Of a stretch of DNA of 62,313 nt, positions 50,580 to 59,426 are shown piece by piece (position 1 is the stretch's first letter; each line of letters begins with the position of its first letter). Under the pieces are notes generated by a model, which was not told the DNA's origin, ran no database searches, and worked only from the letters and a program-made list of their open reading frames with translations. Source of the stretch: Verrucomicrobiota bacterium (GTDB taxonomy: Bacteria > Verrucomicrobiota > Verrucomicrobiia > CAIQCK01); assembly GCA_026397915.1 (NCBI GenBank), contig JAPLTX010000048.1, positions 1 through 62,313 of the forward strand. The letters are read 5' to 3'. The translations under genes were made by a program, and so were the position numbers.

Positions 50580-51701
50580 CTACACGACGCCGACGCGGCT
50601 GATGCGGTAGAGGAGGACGAGGCCGAGGGTTTGGAAGATGAAGTTGGGCAGCCAGACGATGACTTCGGGAAAGAACTGGGGGCGGTTGCTGAGGGCTTCG
50701 CCGACGATGATGAGGAAGTAGTAGCCGAAAGCCAGCACCAGCGAGTAGGCGATGCCGATGGAGGTTTCGCGGCGTTGGGCGCGGATGCCGAGGGGGATGG
50801 CGATCATGGCGAACGCCAGGCAGGAGAAGGAGGTGGCCCATTGGCGGTGGGCGCGGACGACGTAGGGGCTGGGGTTGATGCCGCGCTGCTTCAAGTGAAC
50901 AATGGCGGCGACCAGTTCCATGAAGGTGAGGTGGTTGGTGTCGCGCCGGACCTGTTTGGCCGCGATCATGGGCGTGATGTCCATCGTGAGCTGGTAGTCG
51001 TCCGCGATGACGCCGGGCCGGACGCGTTGCGGGTTGTTGGGGTCGTTGGGGTCGTGCAATTCGGATTTGACGTTGTGCAGCGCGACGAGGATTTGTTTGT
51101 GGGGAAGGTCGGGGTGGAGTTCGCCGTGTGTGGCGCGGATCTTCTGGATGACATTGCCGCGCGGGTCGAGCTGGTAGATGCTCACGTCGCGGATGGTTTC
51201 GCCCTTGGAACTGCTGACGTAAATGAGATAGCCGGGGAAGTCGTCGTTGAAGCGGCCCGGTTCGAGCAGGGCGGTGGGGTGGCTGAGACCGAGTTGGGCG
51301 AGGCCTTGTTTGAAGGCGGCCTTCAGCAATGGCGCTTGCTGGAGGTTAAACTGAAGGCAGACAAGGGAGAGGAGGAACGCCGCCACCAGCACGGGCGCGA
51401 TGAGTTGCCAGAAGCTCTGACCGCAGGCGCGCATGGCGCTGATTTCGTTGTCGGCGGAGAGGCGGCTGAACACGAGCAGGCAGGCGGTCATCATGCCCAT
51501 TGGCAGAGAGAAGGTCATGACGAACGGCACGAGGTAAAGCAACTGGCGCGCAACCGCTCCCGCCGGCACTTGCTTGGTGGAGAGTAATTCCAGGAGTTGT
51601 TTCAGCGCGTTGCCCGTCAACAGGATGGCGCTGAACACCGCCACCGCCACGATGAGCGTAAACAGGACCTGCCGTGCAATGTATCGCTGGAGAATGTTCA
51701 C
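50580..51701 (-). CDS. LptF/LptG-family LPS export permease
   Basis: 373 residues with six membrane helices, three at each end (LFTLIVAVAVFSAILLTG; GIAYSLVLAFGYYFLIIV) and a periplasmic beta-jellyroll in between (GYLIYVSSSKGETIRDVSIY). MRACGQSFW after the third helix is the coupling region contacting LptB. It works with a second permease and LptB to extract LPS from the inner membrane. F versus G cannot be told here. Follows the LON-domain gene by 4 bp. Confidence 0.92.
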   Translation of the reverse strand: MNILQRYIARQVLFTLIVAVAVFSAILLTGNALKQLLELLSTKQVPAGAVARQLLYLVPFVMTFSLPMGMMTACLLVFSRLSADNEISAMRACGQSFWQLIAPVLVAAFLLSLVCLQFNLQQAPLLKAAFKQGLAQLGLSHPTALLEPGRFNDDFPGYLIYVSSSKGETIRDVSIYQLDPRGNVIQKIRATHGELHPDLPHKQILVALHNVKSELHDPNDPNNPQRVRPGVIADDYQLTMDITPMIAAKQVRRDTNHLTFMELVAAIVHLKQRGINPSPYVVRAHRQWATSFSCLAFAMIAIPLGIRAQRRETSIGIAYSLVLAFGYYFLIIVGEALSNRPQFFPEVIVWLPNFIFQTLGLVLLYRISRVGVV

Positions 51702-51705
51702 CGGC

Positions 51706-52374
51706 TTAGTTCAGGCTGAAGCCCTTGTCGGTTTTGGTCGGTTTCAACTGCTTCTGGACCTTCAACTGCTTGATCTGGCGTTCGAGACACTGGAGTAGTT
51801 TTTGCAGCCGCAGCCGCAGGTCAAGCATTTCCAGAAGCTGTTGTTTCTGGCGAAGGTCGGTCAGGAGCGTGAACGACACCAGGTCGGCCATCATCTCCGC
51901 GTCGCCGAGTGCCGAGAGTGCCTGGAGAAGGGGGTTGGGAATGGTTTTGCCCGCGGCGGCGCGGAGCTTGGCCAATTTGCCGATCCGCGATGCCAGTTTG
52001 TTCGTCTCGGCGTCTGGTTCGTGTGTGGTTTCCAGCGGCTCGATTGTAGCGACGGGGTAGGGCGCCTCTGGCAGGAACTCCGTGAAGCGCACACGATGCA
52101 GTCCCTGAATCAGAACGTTTGACGTGCCATCAGGCAATTGAAACGATGCGCTGATGATGCCGACGCAGCCCACGTCATAAGGGTGCGGTTCCGGCTGGCC
52201 GGGCGTCGGCTCCTCGCGCATCAGTGCGACGGAAAACAACCGGTGCGTCTCCAGCGCGTCCTTCAGCATCCTACGATAACGCGGTTCGAAGATATGCAAC
52301 GGCAGCACGGCCTGCGGAAACAGGATCGCGTTCGGCAGGGACATGACTGCGATTTCATCGGGTAGTTTCACCAC
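51706..52374 (-). CDS. LON substrate-binding-domain protein
   Basis: 222 residues with the N-terminal domain of Lon protease alone: AIMS-type start DEIAVMSLPNAILFPQAVLPLHIFE (split here by family convention), YRRMLKDALE and GCVGIISASFQLPDG. The C-terminus is helical/coiled (EMLDLRLRLQKLLQCLERQI). There is no AAA+ or protease domain. Such PUA-like LON proteins are common, with unclear function. Same strand as lptF/G, 4 bp apart. Confidence 0.88.
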   Translation of the reverse strand: MVKLPDEIAVMSLPNAILFPQAVLPLHIFEPRYRRMLKDALETHRLFSVALMREEPTPGQPEPHPYDVGCVGIISASFQLPDGTSNVLIQGLHRVRFTEFLPEAPYPVATIEPLETTHEPDAETNKLASRIGKLAKLRAAAGKTIPNPLLQALSALGDAEMMADLVSFTLLTDLRQKQQLLEMLDLRLRLQKLLQCLERQIKQLKVQKQLKPTKTDKGFSLN

Positions 52375-52443
52375 GACTCACAATAGCGGCTCTGGCGGGC
52401 CGCGCAAGCCTTGGGTTTGGGCTGGTGTCTTGCGGACTGGCGG

Positions 52444-53904
52444 TCACGGCTCACGCTTCACAAAGTTCACATCCAGCTCCCGCGCGGCTTTCACCTCGTC
52501 CACGCGCGTCACGGGCATGGTGAACGGTGCGTTGTGTAACATCTCGGCGTTGGTCGTGATCTCCTCGGCAATCTGACGCATCGCAGCGATAAACCGGTCG
52601 AGCGTCTCGCGGCTTTCGGTTTCCGTCGGCTCAATCATCAGCGCCTCCGGCACCGTCATCGGGAAATAAATCGTCGGCGCGTGAAAACCAAAGTCGAGCA
52701 GCCGCTTCGCGATGTCGCGCGCGCTGGAACCTTGCTTCTTCTGGCGCTTGCCGGAGAACACGATCTCGTGCATGCACGCCTGCGGGAACGGGTCGTCGTA
52801 AAGGTCCTTCAGCTTCGCCTTGATGTAGTTGGCGTTGATGATCGCCACCTCCGACACGCGGCGCAGGCCTTCGCTGCCGTGCGCAAGGATGTAGGTGAGC
52901 GCGCGGATCAGGATGCCGGTGCTGCCGTAGAACGAGCGCATCTTGCCGATCGTCTGCGGCCGAGCGTAGTTCCAAAAAAATGTTCCGTCCGCCGCGTTGC
53001 GGACGATGCGCGGCGTCGGTAGAAACGGCTCCAATGCCTTCTTCACGCCGACCGGGCCGGCGCCGGGGCCGCCGCCGCCGTGGGGCGTGCTGAACGTCTT
53101 GTGAACGTTCAGGTGAACGACATCGAAACCCATGTCGCCGGGGCGGGCGAGGCCAATGAGAGCGTTGAGGTTGGCGCCGTCATAATAGAGCAGCGCGCCG
53201 ACCTTGTGCGCCATCGCGGCCACTTCCAGAATGTTCGTCTCGAAGACACCGTGTGTGCTCGGATTGGTGAGCATGACGGCGGCCACTTCCTCGTCGAGCA
53301 CGGCGCGGAACTTCTCAATGTCCACCTCACCCTGTTTGTTCGACGGCACCGTCACCACATCATAACCAGCGAGATGCGCCGACGACGGGTTGGTGCCGTG
53401 CGCTGAGTCGGGAACGATGACCTTGCGACGCGGGTTGCCGCGAGCGGTGTGGTAGGCGCGGATTAGCAGCAGGCCGGTGAGTTCACCGTGCGCGCCAGCG
53501 GCGGGCTGGAGAGTGAACGCATCCATGCCCGTGATCTGGCAGAGCGTCTGTTCCAACAAGTCGAACGCAGCGAGCGCGCCCTGCGTCGTGGACGCCGGCT
53601 GATAGGGATGAAGATTCGCGAAACCCGGCAACGACGCGATGCGGTCGTTAATCTTCGGGTTGTATTTCATCGTGCATGAGCCGAGCGGATAGAAATGCGT
53701 ATCCACGCTGAAATTGAGCTGGCTCAGGCGCGTGACATGGCGGACGACATCAAGCTCGCTGACCTCGGGCAGTTCCGCGTCGTGCTGGCGCAGGCAATCC
53801 TGTGGCACCAGTTCCGTCAGCGGTTTTGCGGGCGCGTCGAAGGCCGGCAGTGAGCAGGCGCGGCGGCCGGGCGACGAGAGATCGAATATGAGCGGTTCTT
53901 TCAT
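52444..53904 (-). CDS. gcvPB: Glycine dehydrogenase (decarboxylating), subunit 2
   Basis: 486 residues. The PLP lysine lies in VHLNVHKTFSTPHGGGG, and RHVTRLSQLNFSVDTHFYPL and GSCTMKYNPKIND are typical of the B subunit. Together with GcvPA it decarboxylates glycine and loads the aminomethyl group on GcvH. Last gene of gcvT-H-PA-PB; starts 5 bp after gcvPA. Confidence 0.96.
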   Translation of the reverse strand: MKEPLIFDLSSPGRRACSLPAFDAPAKPLTELVPQDCLRQHDAELPEVSELDVVRHVTRLSQLNFSVDTHFYPLGSCTMKYNPKINDRIASLPGFANLHPYQPASTTQGALAAFDLLEQTLCQITGMDAFTLQPAAGAHGELTGLLLIRAYHTARGNPRRKVIVPDSAHGTNPSSAHLAGYDVVTVPSNKQGEVDIEKFRAVLDEEVAAVMLTNPSTHGVFETNILEVAAMAHKVGALLYYDGANLNALIGLARPGDMGFDVVHLNVHKTFSTPHGGGGPGAGPVGVKKALEPFLPTPRIVRNAADGTFFWNYARPQTIGKMRSFYGSTGILIRALTYILAHGSEGLRRVSEVAIINANYIKAKLKDLYDDPFPQACMHEIVFSGKRQKKQGSSARDIAKRLLDFGFHAPTIYFPMTVPEALMIEPTETESRETLDRFIAAMRQIAEEITTNAEMLHNAPFTMPVTRVDEVKAARELDVNFVKREP

Positions 53905-53909
53905 CGCGG

Positions 53910-55265
53910 CTAAACCTTTTGGCTGGCGGCGCGGCTGAGTGATTCGGCGAGTCGCTCAATGTCGCCGGTGAGCTTCGTTTCCGTGACGCAGACGAGAAGG
54001 TCGCACTCCATGCCGGCGTAAAACCGGCCGAGCGGCAGGCCGGCAAGAATGCCGTCGCGCTCCAGCCGGTCGCAGATGGTTTGCGCCGGGGCAGGGCAGG
54101 TGACGACGAATTCGTTGAAGAACGGCGCGTGCGGGAACTTCAGCGCGAAGCCGGGGATGCGGCTGATGGCGTCGGCTGCCTGATGACTGCGGCGCAGGTT
54201 CAACTCGGCGATCTCGCGGATGCCACGCTTGCCCATCAACGCGAGGAAGATGCACGCGCGCAGCGCCATCAACGACTGGTTAGTGCAGATGTTCGACGTG
54301 GCCTTCTCGCGGCGGATGTGTTGCTCGCGCGCCTGCAACGTCAGGCAGAAAGCCTCGCGGCCTTCAGTGTCCACGCTGCGGCCGACGATGCGGCCGGAAA
54401 CCTTATGGACCAGTTGCTTGGAGCTGGTGAGGAAGCCGACATACGGCCCGCCGTAACTGACCGGGATGCCGAGTGGCTGGCCTTCGCCGATGGCAAGGTC
54501 CGCGCCGTATTCGCCGGGCGGCCGGAGCGCGCCGAGCGAGAGCGGATTGACGACGGCGACGAACCACGCGCCTTTCGGTTTGATCAGCTCGCCGGCCTGC
54601 TGCATCGGCTCGATGCAGCCGAAGAAGTTCGGCGACTGGAGCAGCACGGCCGCTGTGTTCTCGTTGGTTGCAGCGGCGAGCGCGTCGAGATCGGTGACGC
54701 CGTCACGGGTTGGCAGTTCAACAACCTCGATGTCCATGCCGGCCGTGTAGGTCCGCAGAATCTGCCGATACTCCGGATGCAGCGCGCTGGAGACGACGAT
54801 GCGGTTGCGCTTTGGGTGTGCGTTGAGCGCGAGATAGGCGCTTTCGCCGACGGCCGAGCCGCCGTCGTAGAGCGACGCGTTGGAGATGTCCATGCCGGTC
54901 AGCCGGCAGATGAGCGACTGGTATTCGTAAAGGAGTTGAAGCGTGCCCTGGCTCGCCTCGGCTTGGTAGGGCGTGTAGGCGGTGTAAAGCTCGCCGCGCG
55001 AGACGAGGGCGTCTATCGCGCTCGGAATGAAATGCTCGTAAGCGCCCGCGCCGAGAAACGACGTCAGCGCATCGAGCGGCTTGTTACGGCTGGCCATCGC
55101 GCCGAGTTCGCGCTGCAACTCCGGCTCCGACAACGCTGCCGGCAGCTCCATCTTGAACTTGCGCAACGAAGCCGGAATCGCCGCGACCAGTTCGTCGAAG
55201 CTCGCGACGCCGATCTCACGCAGCATGGCGCTCAAGTCGGCGTCGGTATTGGGGATGTAGTCCAT
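53910..55265 (-). CDS. gcvPA: Glycine dehydrogenase (decarboxylating), subunit 1
   Basis: 451 residues, normal for the split P-protein. YTAYTPYQAEASQGTLQLLY, YDGGSAVGESAYLAL and NICTNQSLMALRACIFLALM are family blocks. Forms the heterotetramer with GcvPB. The 99 bp to gcvH contain no clear control element. Confidence 0.96.
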   Translation of the reverse strand: MDYIPNTDADLSAMLREIGVASFDELVAAIPASLRKFKMELPAALSEPELQRELGAMASRNKPLDALTSFLGAGAYEHFIPSAIDALVSRGELYTAYTPYQAEASQGTLQLLYEYQSLICRLTGMDISNASLYDGGSAVGESAYLALNAHPKRNRIVVSSALHPEYRQILRTYTAGMDIEVVELPTRDGVTDLDALAAATNENTAAVLLQSPNFFGCIEPMQQAGELIKPKGAWFVAVVNPLSLGALRPPGEYGADLAIGEGQPLGIPVSYGGPYVGFLTSSKQLVHKVSGRIVGRSVDTEGREAFCLTLQAREQHIRREKATSNICTNQSLMALRACIFLALMGKRGIREIAELNLRRSHQAADAISRIPGFALKFPHAPFFNEFVVTCPAPAQTICDRLERDGILAGLPLGRFYAGMECDLLVCVTETKLTGDIERLAESLSRAASQKV

Positions 55266-55364
55266 GGAAATGCGGAGCGTGGATTGCAGATTACAAAATG
55301 AACTGTTTGCGGAAAAGCGTCGCGGCTTGATTTCAAACCCCGCTCTTCGCGTTGCGCCTTCGGC

Positions 55365-55787
55365 TTACTTCTCCTCGTCCTCGTCCTCGTCCGGGCGTTC
55401 CTTCTCGCTGAGGATCTCCTCGTAATCGCTGTCACTGAGCAGTTCCTCAAGCTCGGCGGGGTCGGCGAGCTTGATCTTGAAAAGCCAGCCTTTGCCGAAC
55501 GCGTCTTCATTAACGAGCGCGGGATCGTCGAGCACGGCCTGGTTGACCTCGATGACCTTGCCGGAGAGTGGCGCGTAAATGTCGCTGGCGGCCTTCACCG
55601 ATTCGACGACGGCGCATTCGGTGGTCGCTTCGATCTCGTCGCCGACTTTCGGCAGGTCGAGGTAAACGATGTCGGTGAGTTCTTCCTGGGCAAAGTCGGT
55701 GAGGCCGATGGTGGCGGTCTCATTGTTCTTGCTCAGCTTCACCCACTCGTGGCTTTCCGTATATTTCAAATCCGTTGGGATGTTCAT
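55365..55787 (-). CDS. gcvH: Glycine cleavage H protein with acidic tail
   Basis: 140 residues. The lipoyl lysine is in VVESVKAASDIYAPLSG (near 65). The C-terminus (EKERPDEDEDEEK) extends slightly beyond the usual 125-130 residues and is acidic. It shuttles the aminomethyl group between P and T proteins. Follows gcvT by 7 bp. Confidence 0.96.
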   Translation of the reverse strand: MNIPTDLKYTESHEWVKLSKNNETATIGLTDFAQEELTDIVYLDLPKVGDEIEATTECAVVESVKAASDIYAPLSGKVIEVNQAVLDDPALVNEDAFGKGWLFKIKLADPAELEELLSDSDYEEILSEKERPDEDEDEEK

Positions 55788-55794
55788 GATTATG

Positions 55795-56907
55795 TTATCC
55801 GTTCTTTCGATAAATTGGTTTCGCTACGATTTCGGCCGGGAATCGCTTGCCGCGAATCTCGACCTCCAAAACTTGTCCGCCTGTCGCGCAGACCGGCGGC
55901 ACATAACCCATGCCGATGCCGACGCCCAGCGACGGCGACTGCGTGCCGCTGGTCACTTCGCCGACGGTCTTGCCGCCGACCGCCAGCGGATAATGCGGCC
56001 GCGGCGGCGCGCTCCTGCCACTCATGCGAAATGCAACGAGCGTTTTGCTCGTGCCAGAAAGTGTCTGGCGTTGCAAGTGTTCTTTTCCAACGAACGCTAT
56101 TTTGCTGAGCGCGACGAACTTCGCCAGCCCGGCTTCGATCGCCGACGTGTCCTCGTCCAACTCGTGGCCGTAAAGCGGGTAGCACATCTCCGTGCGCAAC
56201 GTGTCGCGCGCGCCGAGGCCGCAAGGCTTCGCGCCCTGCTTTAGCAACAAATCCCAAACCGCCGCCGTCGCCTCCGCCGGTATGACCATCTCAAAGCCGT
56301 CCTCGCCCGTGTAGCCGGTGCGCGCCACGAGCGCGTTCACGCCCGCGAGCGATTTCCATGCGATGCGGTTCCGCTTTATCTCTGTGGCGATGCCCGGCGA
56401 CAACGCTTCCATCACCGCGGCGCTGCGCGGGCCTTGCACCGCAATCGCGCCGGTGTAGTCGGAACAGTTCTCGATTTGAATGTCGGAGGTGGGGAAACCC
56501 ATGCTTGCGGCGATGACATGAATGTGCGGCACGTCCGCTTCGATGCGCGAGGCGTTGATGATAAGCAGATATTCCTGCTCGCCGATGCGGTAGGCGTAGA
56601 GATCGTCCACCGTGCCGCCGCGCCCGTTGCACATCAGGTTGTATTGGCCCTGGCCAATGCTGAGCTTGGCGAGATCGTTCGTGAGCAGATGATTCAGGAA
56701 CGCCAGCGCCTGCGGACCGCTGACGCGCACTTCGCCCATGTGCGAGATGTCAAACATGCCGCAGTCCGTGCGGACCGCATTGTGCTCGGCGAGGATGCCG
56801 TCATACTGCACGGGCATCTCCCACCCGCCGAACTCCACCAGCCGGGCGCCGAGCCGGCGATGGCTTTCGTAGAGCGGCGTGCGTTTCAGTTGAGTCTCGG
56901 ATGACAT
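55795..56907 (-). CDS. gcvT: Glycine cleavage T protein (aminomethyltransferase)
   Basis: 370 residues from ATG 56907. FGGWEMPVQYDGILAEHNAV, FDISHMGEVRVSGPQA and the folate Asp region RTGYTGEDGFEM are clear. First gene of the glycine cleavage operon. Only 32 bp separate it from the upstream HAD gene (stop 56940), so no glycine riboswitch fits there and the gcv genes may be read from the HAD or galE promoter. Confidence 0.96.
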   Translation of the reverse strand: MSSETQLKRTPLYESHRRLGARLVEFGGWEMPVQYDGILAEHNAVRTDCGMFDISHMGEVRVSGPQALAFLNHLLTNDLAKLSIGQGQYNLMCNGRGGTVDDLYAYRIGEQEYLLIINASRIEADVPHIHVIAASMGFPTSDIQIENCSDYTGAIAVQGPRSAAVMEALSPGIATEIKRNRIAWKSLAGVNALVARTGYTGEDGFEMVIPAEATAAVWDLLLKQGAKPCGLGARDTLRTEMCYPLYGHELDEDTSAIEAGLAKFVALSKIAFVGKEHLQRQTLSGTSKTLVAFRMSGRSAPPRPHYPLAVGGKTVGEVTSGTQSPSLGVGIGMGYVPPVCATGGQVLEVEIRGKRFPAEIVAKPIYRKNG

Positions 56908-56939
56908 GGGCGCGAACGTAGAAGAACCTTCGCCGCTTG

Positions 56940-57620
56940 TCAAAGATGTTTGCCGTCCAGTTGCAGCCACCGGGCGATTTCCTCGAAGTTGCGGGCCTTG
57001 AAGTGGGCGCCGCGGACTTCTTCGGGCTGGAGCATGGTCAGCAACGCGCAGCAAGTGGCGCCGGAGGCGACGCCAGCTGCGATGCCGGGATGCGAGTCTT
57101 CGATGACAAGGCAGTCGCGGATCGGGATGTTGAGGCGCTGGGCGGCTTGCAGGAAAATCTCCGGGTTGGGCTTCGGCTGGGCCACGTCGTCCACGGAAAC
57201 GATGGTGTCGAAGAGGTCGCGCGCGCCGATCTTCTCCAGCACGGCGTCAATGAACGGGCGCGAGGCAGCGCTGGCCAGAGCGGTGGGCAGTTTGCGGGCG
57301 CGGACGCGGCGGGCGAAGTCGAGGAAGCCCGGTATCGGCTCGGCGACGCGACTGGCGACCTGGCAGGTGAGGACAACTTTGCGGTGAAACCATCTCTCAA
57401 TTTCCTCGCGGGAGGGTTCGCGGCCGTGGTCGCGCTCGGCGAGGATTTCACGGAGAAGGATTCTGGTGGCGAGGCCGAAGTGGCGTTGCACGTCGAGGGA
57501 GGTGCGCTTCGTGCCCATCTCGGCAAGGAGGATTTTCCAGGTGTCGAGGTGGAAGTGCATCGAGTCCACGACGACGCCGTCCATGTCGAAGAGAATGGCG
57601 CGGATGTTGGGAGGGGGCAT
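56940..57620 (-). CDS. HAD-superfamily phosphatase/phosphomutase-like
   Basis: 226 residues. Motif I is FDMDGVVVDSMHFH, motif II LASAASRP, motif III/IV FLQAAQRL...CLVIEDSHPGIAAG. The Met-His after motif I and the cap layout resemble beta-phosphoglucomutase-like enzymes, though small-molecule phosphatase activity is as likely. Cytosolic. Between galE and the gcv genes, same strand. Confidence 0.9.
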   Translation of the reverse strand: MPPPNIRAILFDMDGVVVDSMHFHLDTWKILLAEMGTKRTSLDVQRHFGLATRILLREILAERDHGREPSREEIERWFHRKVVLTCQVASRVAEPIPGFLDFARRVRARKLPTALASAASRPFIDAVLEKIGARDLFDTIVSVDDVAQPKPNPEIFLQAAQRLNIPIRDCLVIEDSHPGIAAGVASGATCCALLTMLQPEEVRGAHFKARNFEEIARWLQLDGKHL

Positions 57621-57712
57621 GGGGAAATTAAGAGTTAAGAATTAAGAATGAAAAATGAAATTCAGAGAGGTTTCCTCTCCGATCTGCTCGAAGCTCCACC
57701 GCTCGGGTTTCC

Positions 57713-58684
57713 TCAATCCGGATAGCCGTTCGGGTGCGCCTTGTGCCAGGCCCACGCGCTGGCCACGATGTCCTGGAGCTTGTTGAACTTCGGCTTCCAG
57801 GCGAGTTCGGCGGAAATCTTCTTCGATGACGCGACGAGTTTCGGCGGATCGCCGGGCCGGCGCGGCCGCTCAACGGCGGGAATCGGATGGCCGGTGACTT
57901 TGCGGCAAGTCTCGATCACCTGCTTCACCGTGTAGCCGTCGCCGCTGCCGAGATTGAAGTTGGCGCTCTGGCGGCACTCCAACGCCAGCATGTGGGCGTT
58001 GGCAAGGTCCACGATGTGGATGTAGTCGCGCACGCACGTGCCGTCGGGCGTCAGATAATCGGTGCCGTAAACTTCCACCTGCTCCTTCTTGCCGAGCGCC
58101 ACGGCGAGGACGTTCGGGATGATGTGCGTCTCGCGGCGGTGATGCTCGCCGAAGTTTTCCGACGCGCCGGCGGCGTTGAAGTAGCGGAGGTTCACGTGCT
58201 GGATGCCGTGGATCTGCTCATACCATTTCAACATGCTCTCGAACATCGCCTTGCTCTGGCCGTAAGGCGACAGCGGCTTCACCGGCAAATCCTCCGTCAT
58301 CGGCACACGGTCAGGCGTGCCGAAGATCGCGCAGGAGCTGCTGAACACGAGCCGCCGCACGCCCGCCTCCACCATCGCGTCGAGCAGGTTGATGCCGTTG
58401 GCGACGTTGTTGCGGAAATACTTGGATGGATTGACCATGCTCTCCGGCACGAGCGACGCCGCGGCGAAGTGCATCACCGCATCCGGCGCGGCCTGCTTCA
58501 GCGCCTGGCTGATGTCGCCGTAGTTCGCAAGGTCGCCTTGGAAAAACGCCGCGCGCGGGTCCACGGCGCTGCGGTGGCCTTCCGAGAGATTGTCGAACAC
58601 CGTGATCTGGTGTCCTGCGTTGAGCATTTCCTCCACGCAAATGCTGCCGATGTATCCCGCGCCTCCATTAACAAAGATGTGCAT
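57713..58684 (-). CDS. galE: UDP-glucose 4-epimerase
   Basis: 323 residues of the extended SDR family: NAD-binding GGAGYIGSICVEEM at the N-terminus, VFSSSCAIFGTP, the YxxxK active site in SPYGQSKAMFESML and GDGYTVKQVIETC. It interconverts UDP-glucose and UDP-galactose (or the GlcNAc forms), feeding surface polysaccharide. A ~90-bp AT-rich gap with a TTAAGAATTAAGAATGAA string separates it from the HAD gene. Confidence 0.93.
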   Translation of the reverse strand: MHIFVNGGAGYIGSICVEEMLNAGHQITVFDNLSEGHRSAVDPRAAFFQGDLANYGDISQALKQAAPDAVMHFAAASLVPESMVNPSKYFRNNVANGINLLDAMVEAGVRRLVFSSSCAIFGTPDRVPMTEDLPVKPLSPYGQSKAMFESMLKWYEQIHGIQHVNLRYFNAAGASENFGEHHRRETHIIPNVLAVALGKKEQVEVYGTDYLTPDGTCVRDYIHIVDLANAHMLALECRQSANFNLGSGDGYTVKQVIETCRKVTGHPIPAVERPRRPGDPPKLVASSKKISAELAWKPKFNKLQDIVASAWAWHKAHPNGYPD

Positions 58685-58780
58685 GGCGCGGAGTATAGGA
58701 GGGCCAACAGTATTGTCAAACGCTGCCGCAAGGGCGGGTAGGGTAGGGGAGGTGGAGCGCGTGGCGACGCAGTTGTTGGT

Positions 58781-58965
58781 TGTAGCGTCGGGCGTCTCGC
58801 CCGAGAGTTTTGTAGCGTCGGCCGTCCCGGCCGAGCAGCCGCAACGTTTGAATTCTGTCGGCAGGAAATCGGGCGAGACGCCCGACGCTACAACCCGCTA
58901 CCCAATATGTAGGCCACGTCCCCGACGTGGCGAATCATCCGCCCGGTGTGGGCACCGGGCCTACA
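58781..58965. repeat. Compound palindromic repeat cluster
   Basis: Modules: TGTAGCGTCGGGCGTCTCGC at 58781, TGTAGCGTCGGCCGTCCCGG near 58813, the inverse GGGCGAGACGCCCGACGCTA ending near 58890 and a different pair TGTAGGCCACGTC (58908) / GGGCCTACAA (to 58966). All keep TGTAG...CTACA ends. The first modules also occur at 201-343 and, as a variant, in the broken methyltransferase. The gap between galE and the next gene holds nothing else. Confidence 0.88.
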
Positions 58966-58968
58966 ACC

Positions 58969-59307
58969 TCAGATGTTCCGCTTCAAGCCGAGGATGAGCG
59001 CGTTGAGCTTGTCCAATATCGCCTGCACCTCGCCCTGGGTCGGCGGGTCGCTGATGCCAATGTCCAGCGTGCCGATACTGTCCACATTCCGGGGCGTGCC
59101 GTTGATGGCGCCGCTGATGGTGTCGTTCATCTGTTGCGTGGTCACCTCTCCCGGCGGGCCGGCTGGTCCGGTTTCTCCTGCGGGTCCGGCGGGTCCGGGT
59201 GGCCCGGCGGGAATGGCATCTATGTCGGCCTTAAGGCCGGTGAGTTGGCCGCGCATTTGGGACGAACTGAGCGGTGAGTTGTCGGCGGGAAGTGAGGGAT
59301 CGAACAT
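58969..59307 (-). CDS. SDPPTQ-family protein with collagen-like spacer, intact
   Basis: 112 residues. The N-terminus FDPSLPADNSPLSSSQMRGQ matches the start of the gene at 32003. Then a collagen-like Gly-x-y stretch (GPPGPAGPAGETGPAGPPGE, residues ~34-53), PGEVTTQQMNDTISGAING and the C-terminal ISDPPTQGEVQAILDKLNAL. Collagen-like spacers and coiled ends are typical of phage tail-fibre or surface trimers; that role is inference. Same strand as the fibronectin protein upstream. Confidence 0.82.
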   Translation of the reverse strand: MFDPSLPADNSPLSSSQMRGQLTGLKADIDAIPAGPPGPAGPAGETGPAGPPGEVTTQQMNDTISGAINGTPRNVDSIGTLDIGISDPPTQGEVQAILDKLNALILGLKRNI

Positions 59308-59426
59308 ATGGAAATTAAGAATGAAAAATGAAGAATGAAGAATTACGGAGTCAGCTTTCAGTTGTCAGCTTTCAGCTACCAGTGTCTGGCTGACGGCTGA
59401 TAGCTGATCGCTGAGAGCTTCTTCCT
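59308..59426. repeat. AT-rich string and CAGCTTTCAG-type short repeats
   Basis: AAATTAAGAATGAAAAATGA is followed by two copies of GTCAGCTTTCAG and the partial complement CTGATAGCTGATCGCTGAGAG. A short, slipped-repeat region of unknown use between two tail-like genes. Confidence 0.65.

Noticed and set aside
56908..56939. Glycine riboswitch ahead of gcvT
   Set aside because: Only 32 bp separate gcvT from the upstream HAD gene, too short for the aptamer, and no fitting fold is seen further upstream.
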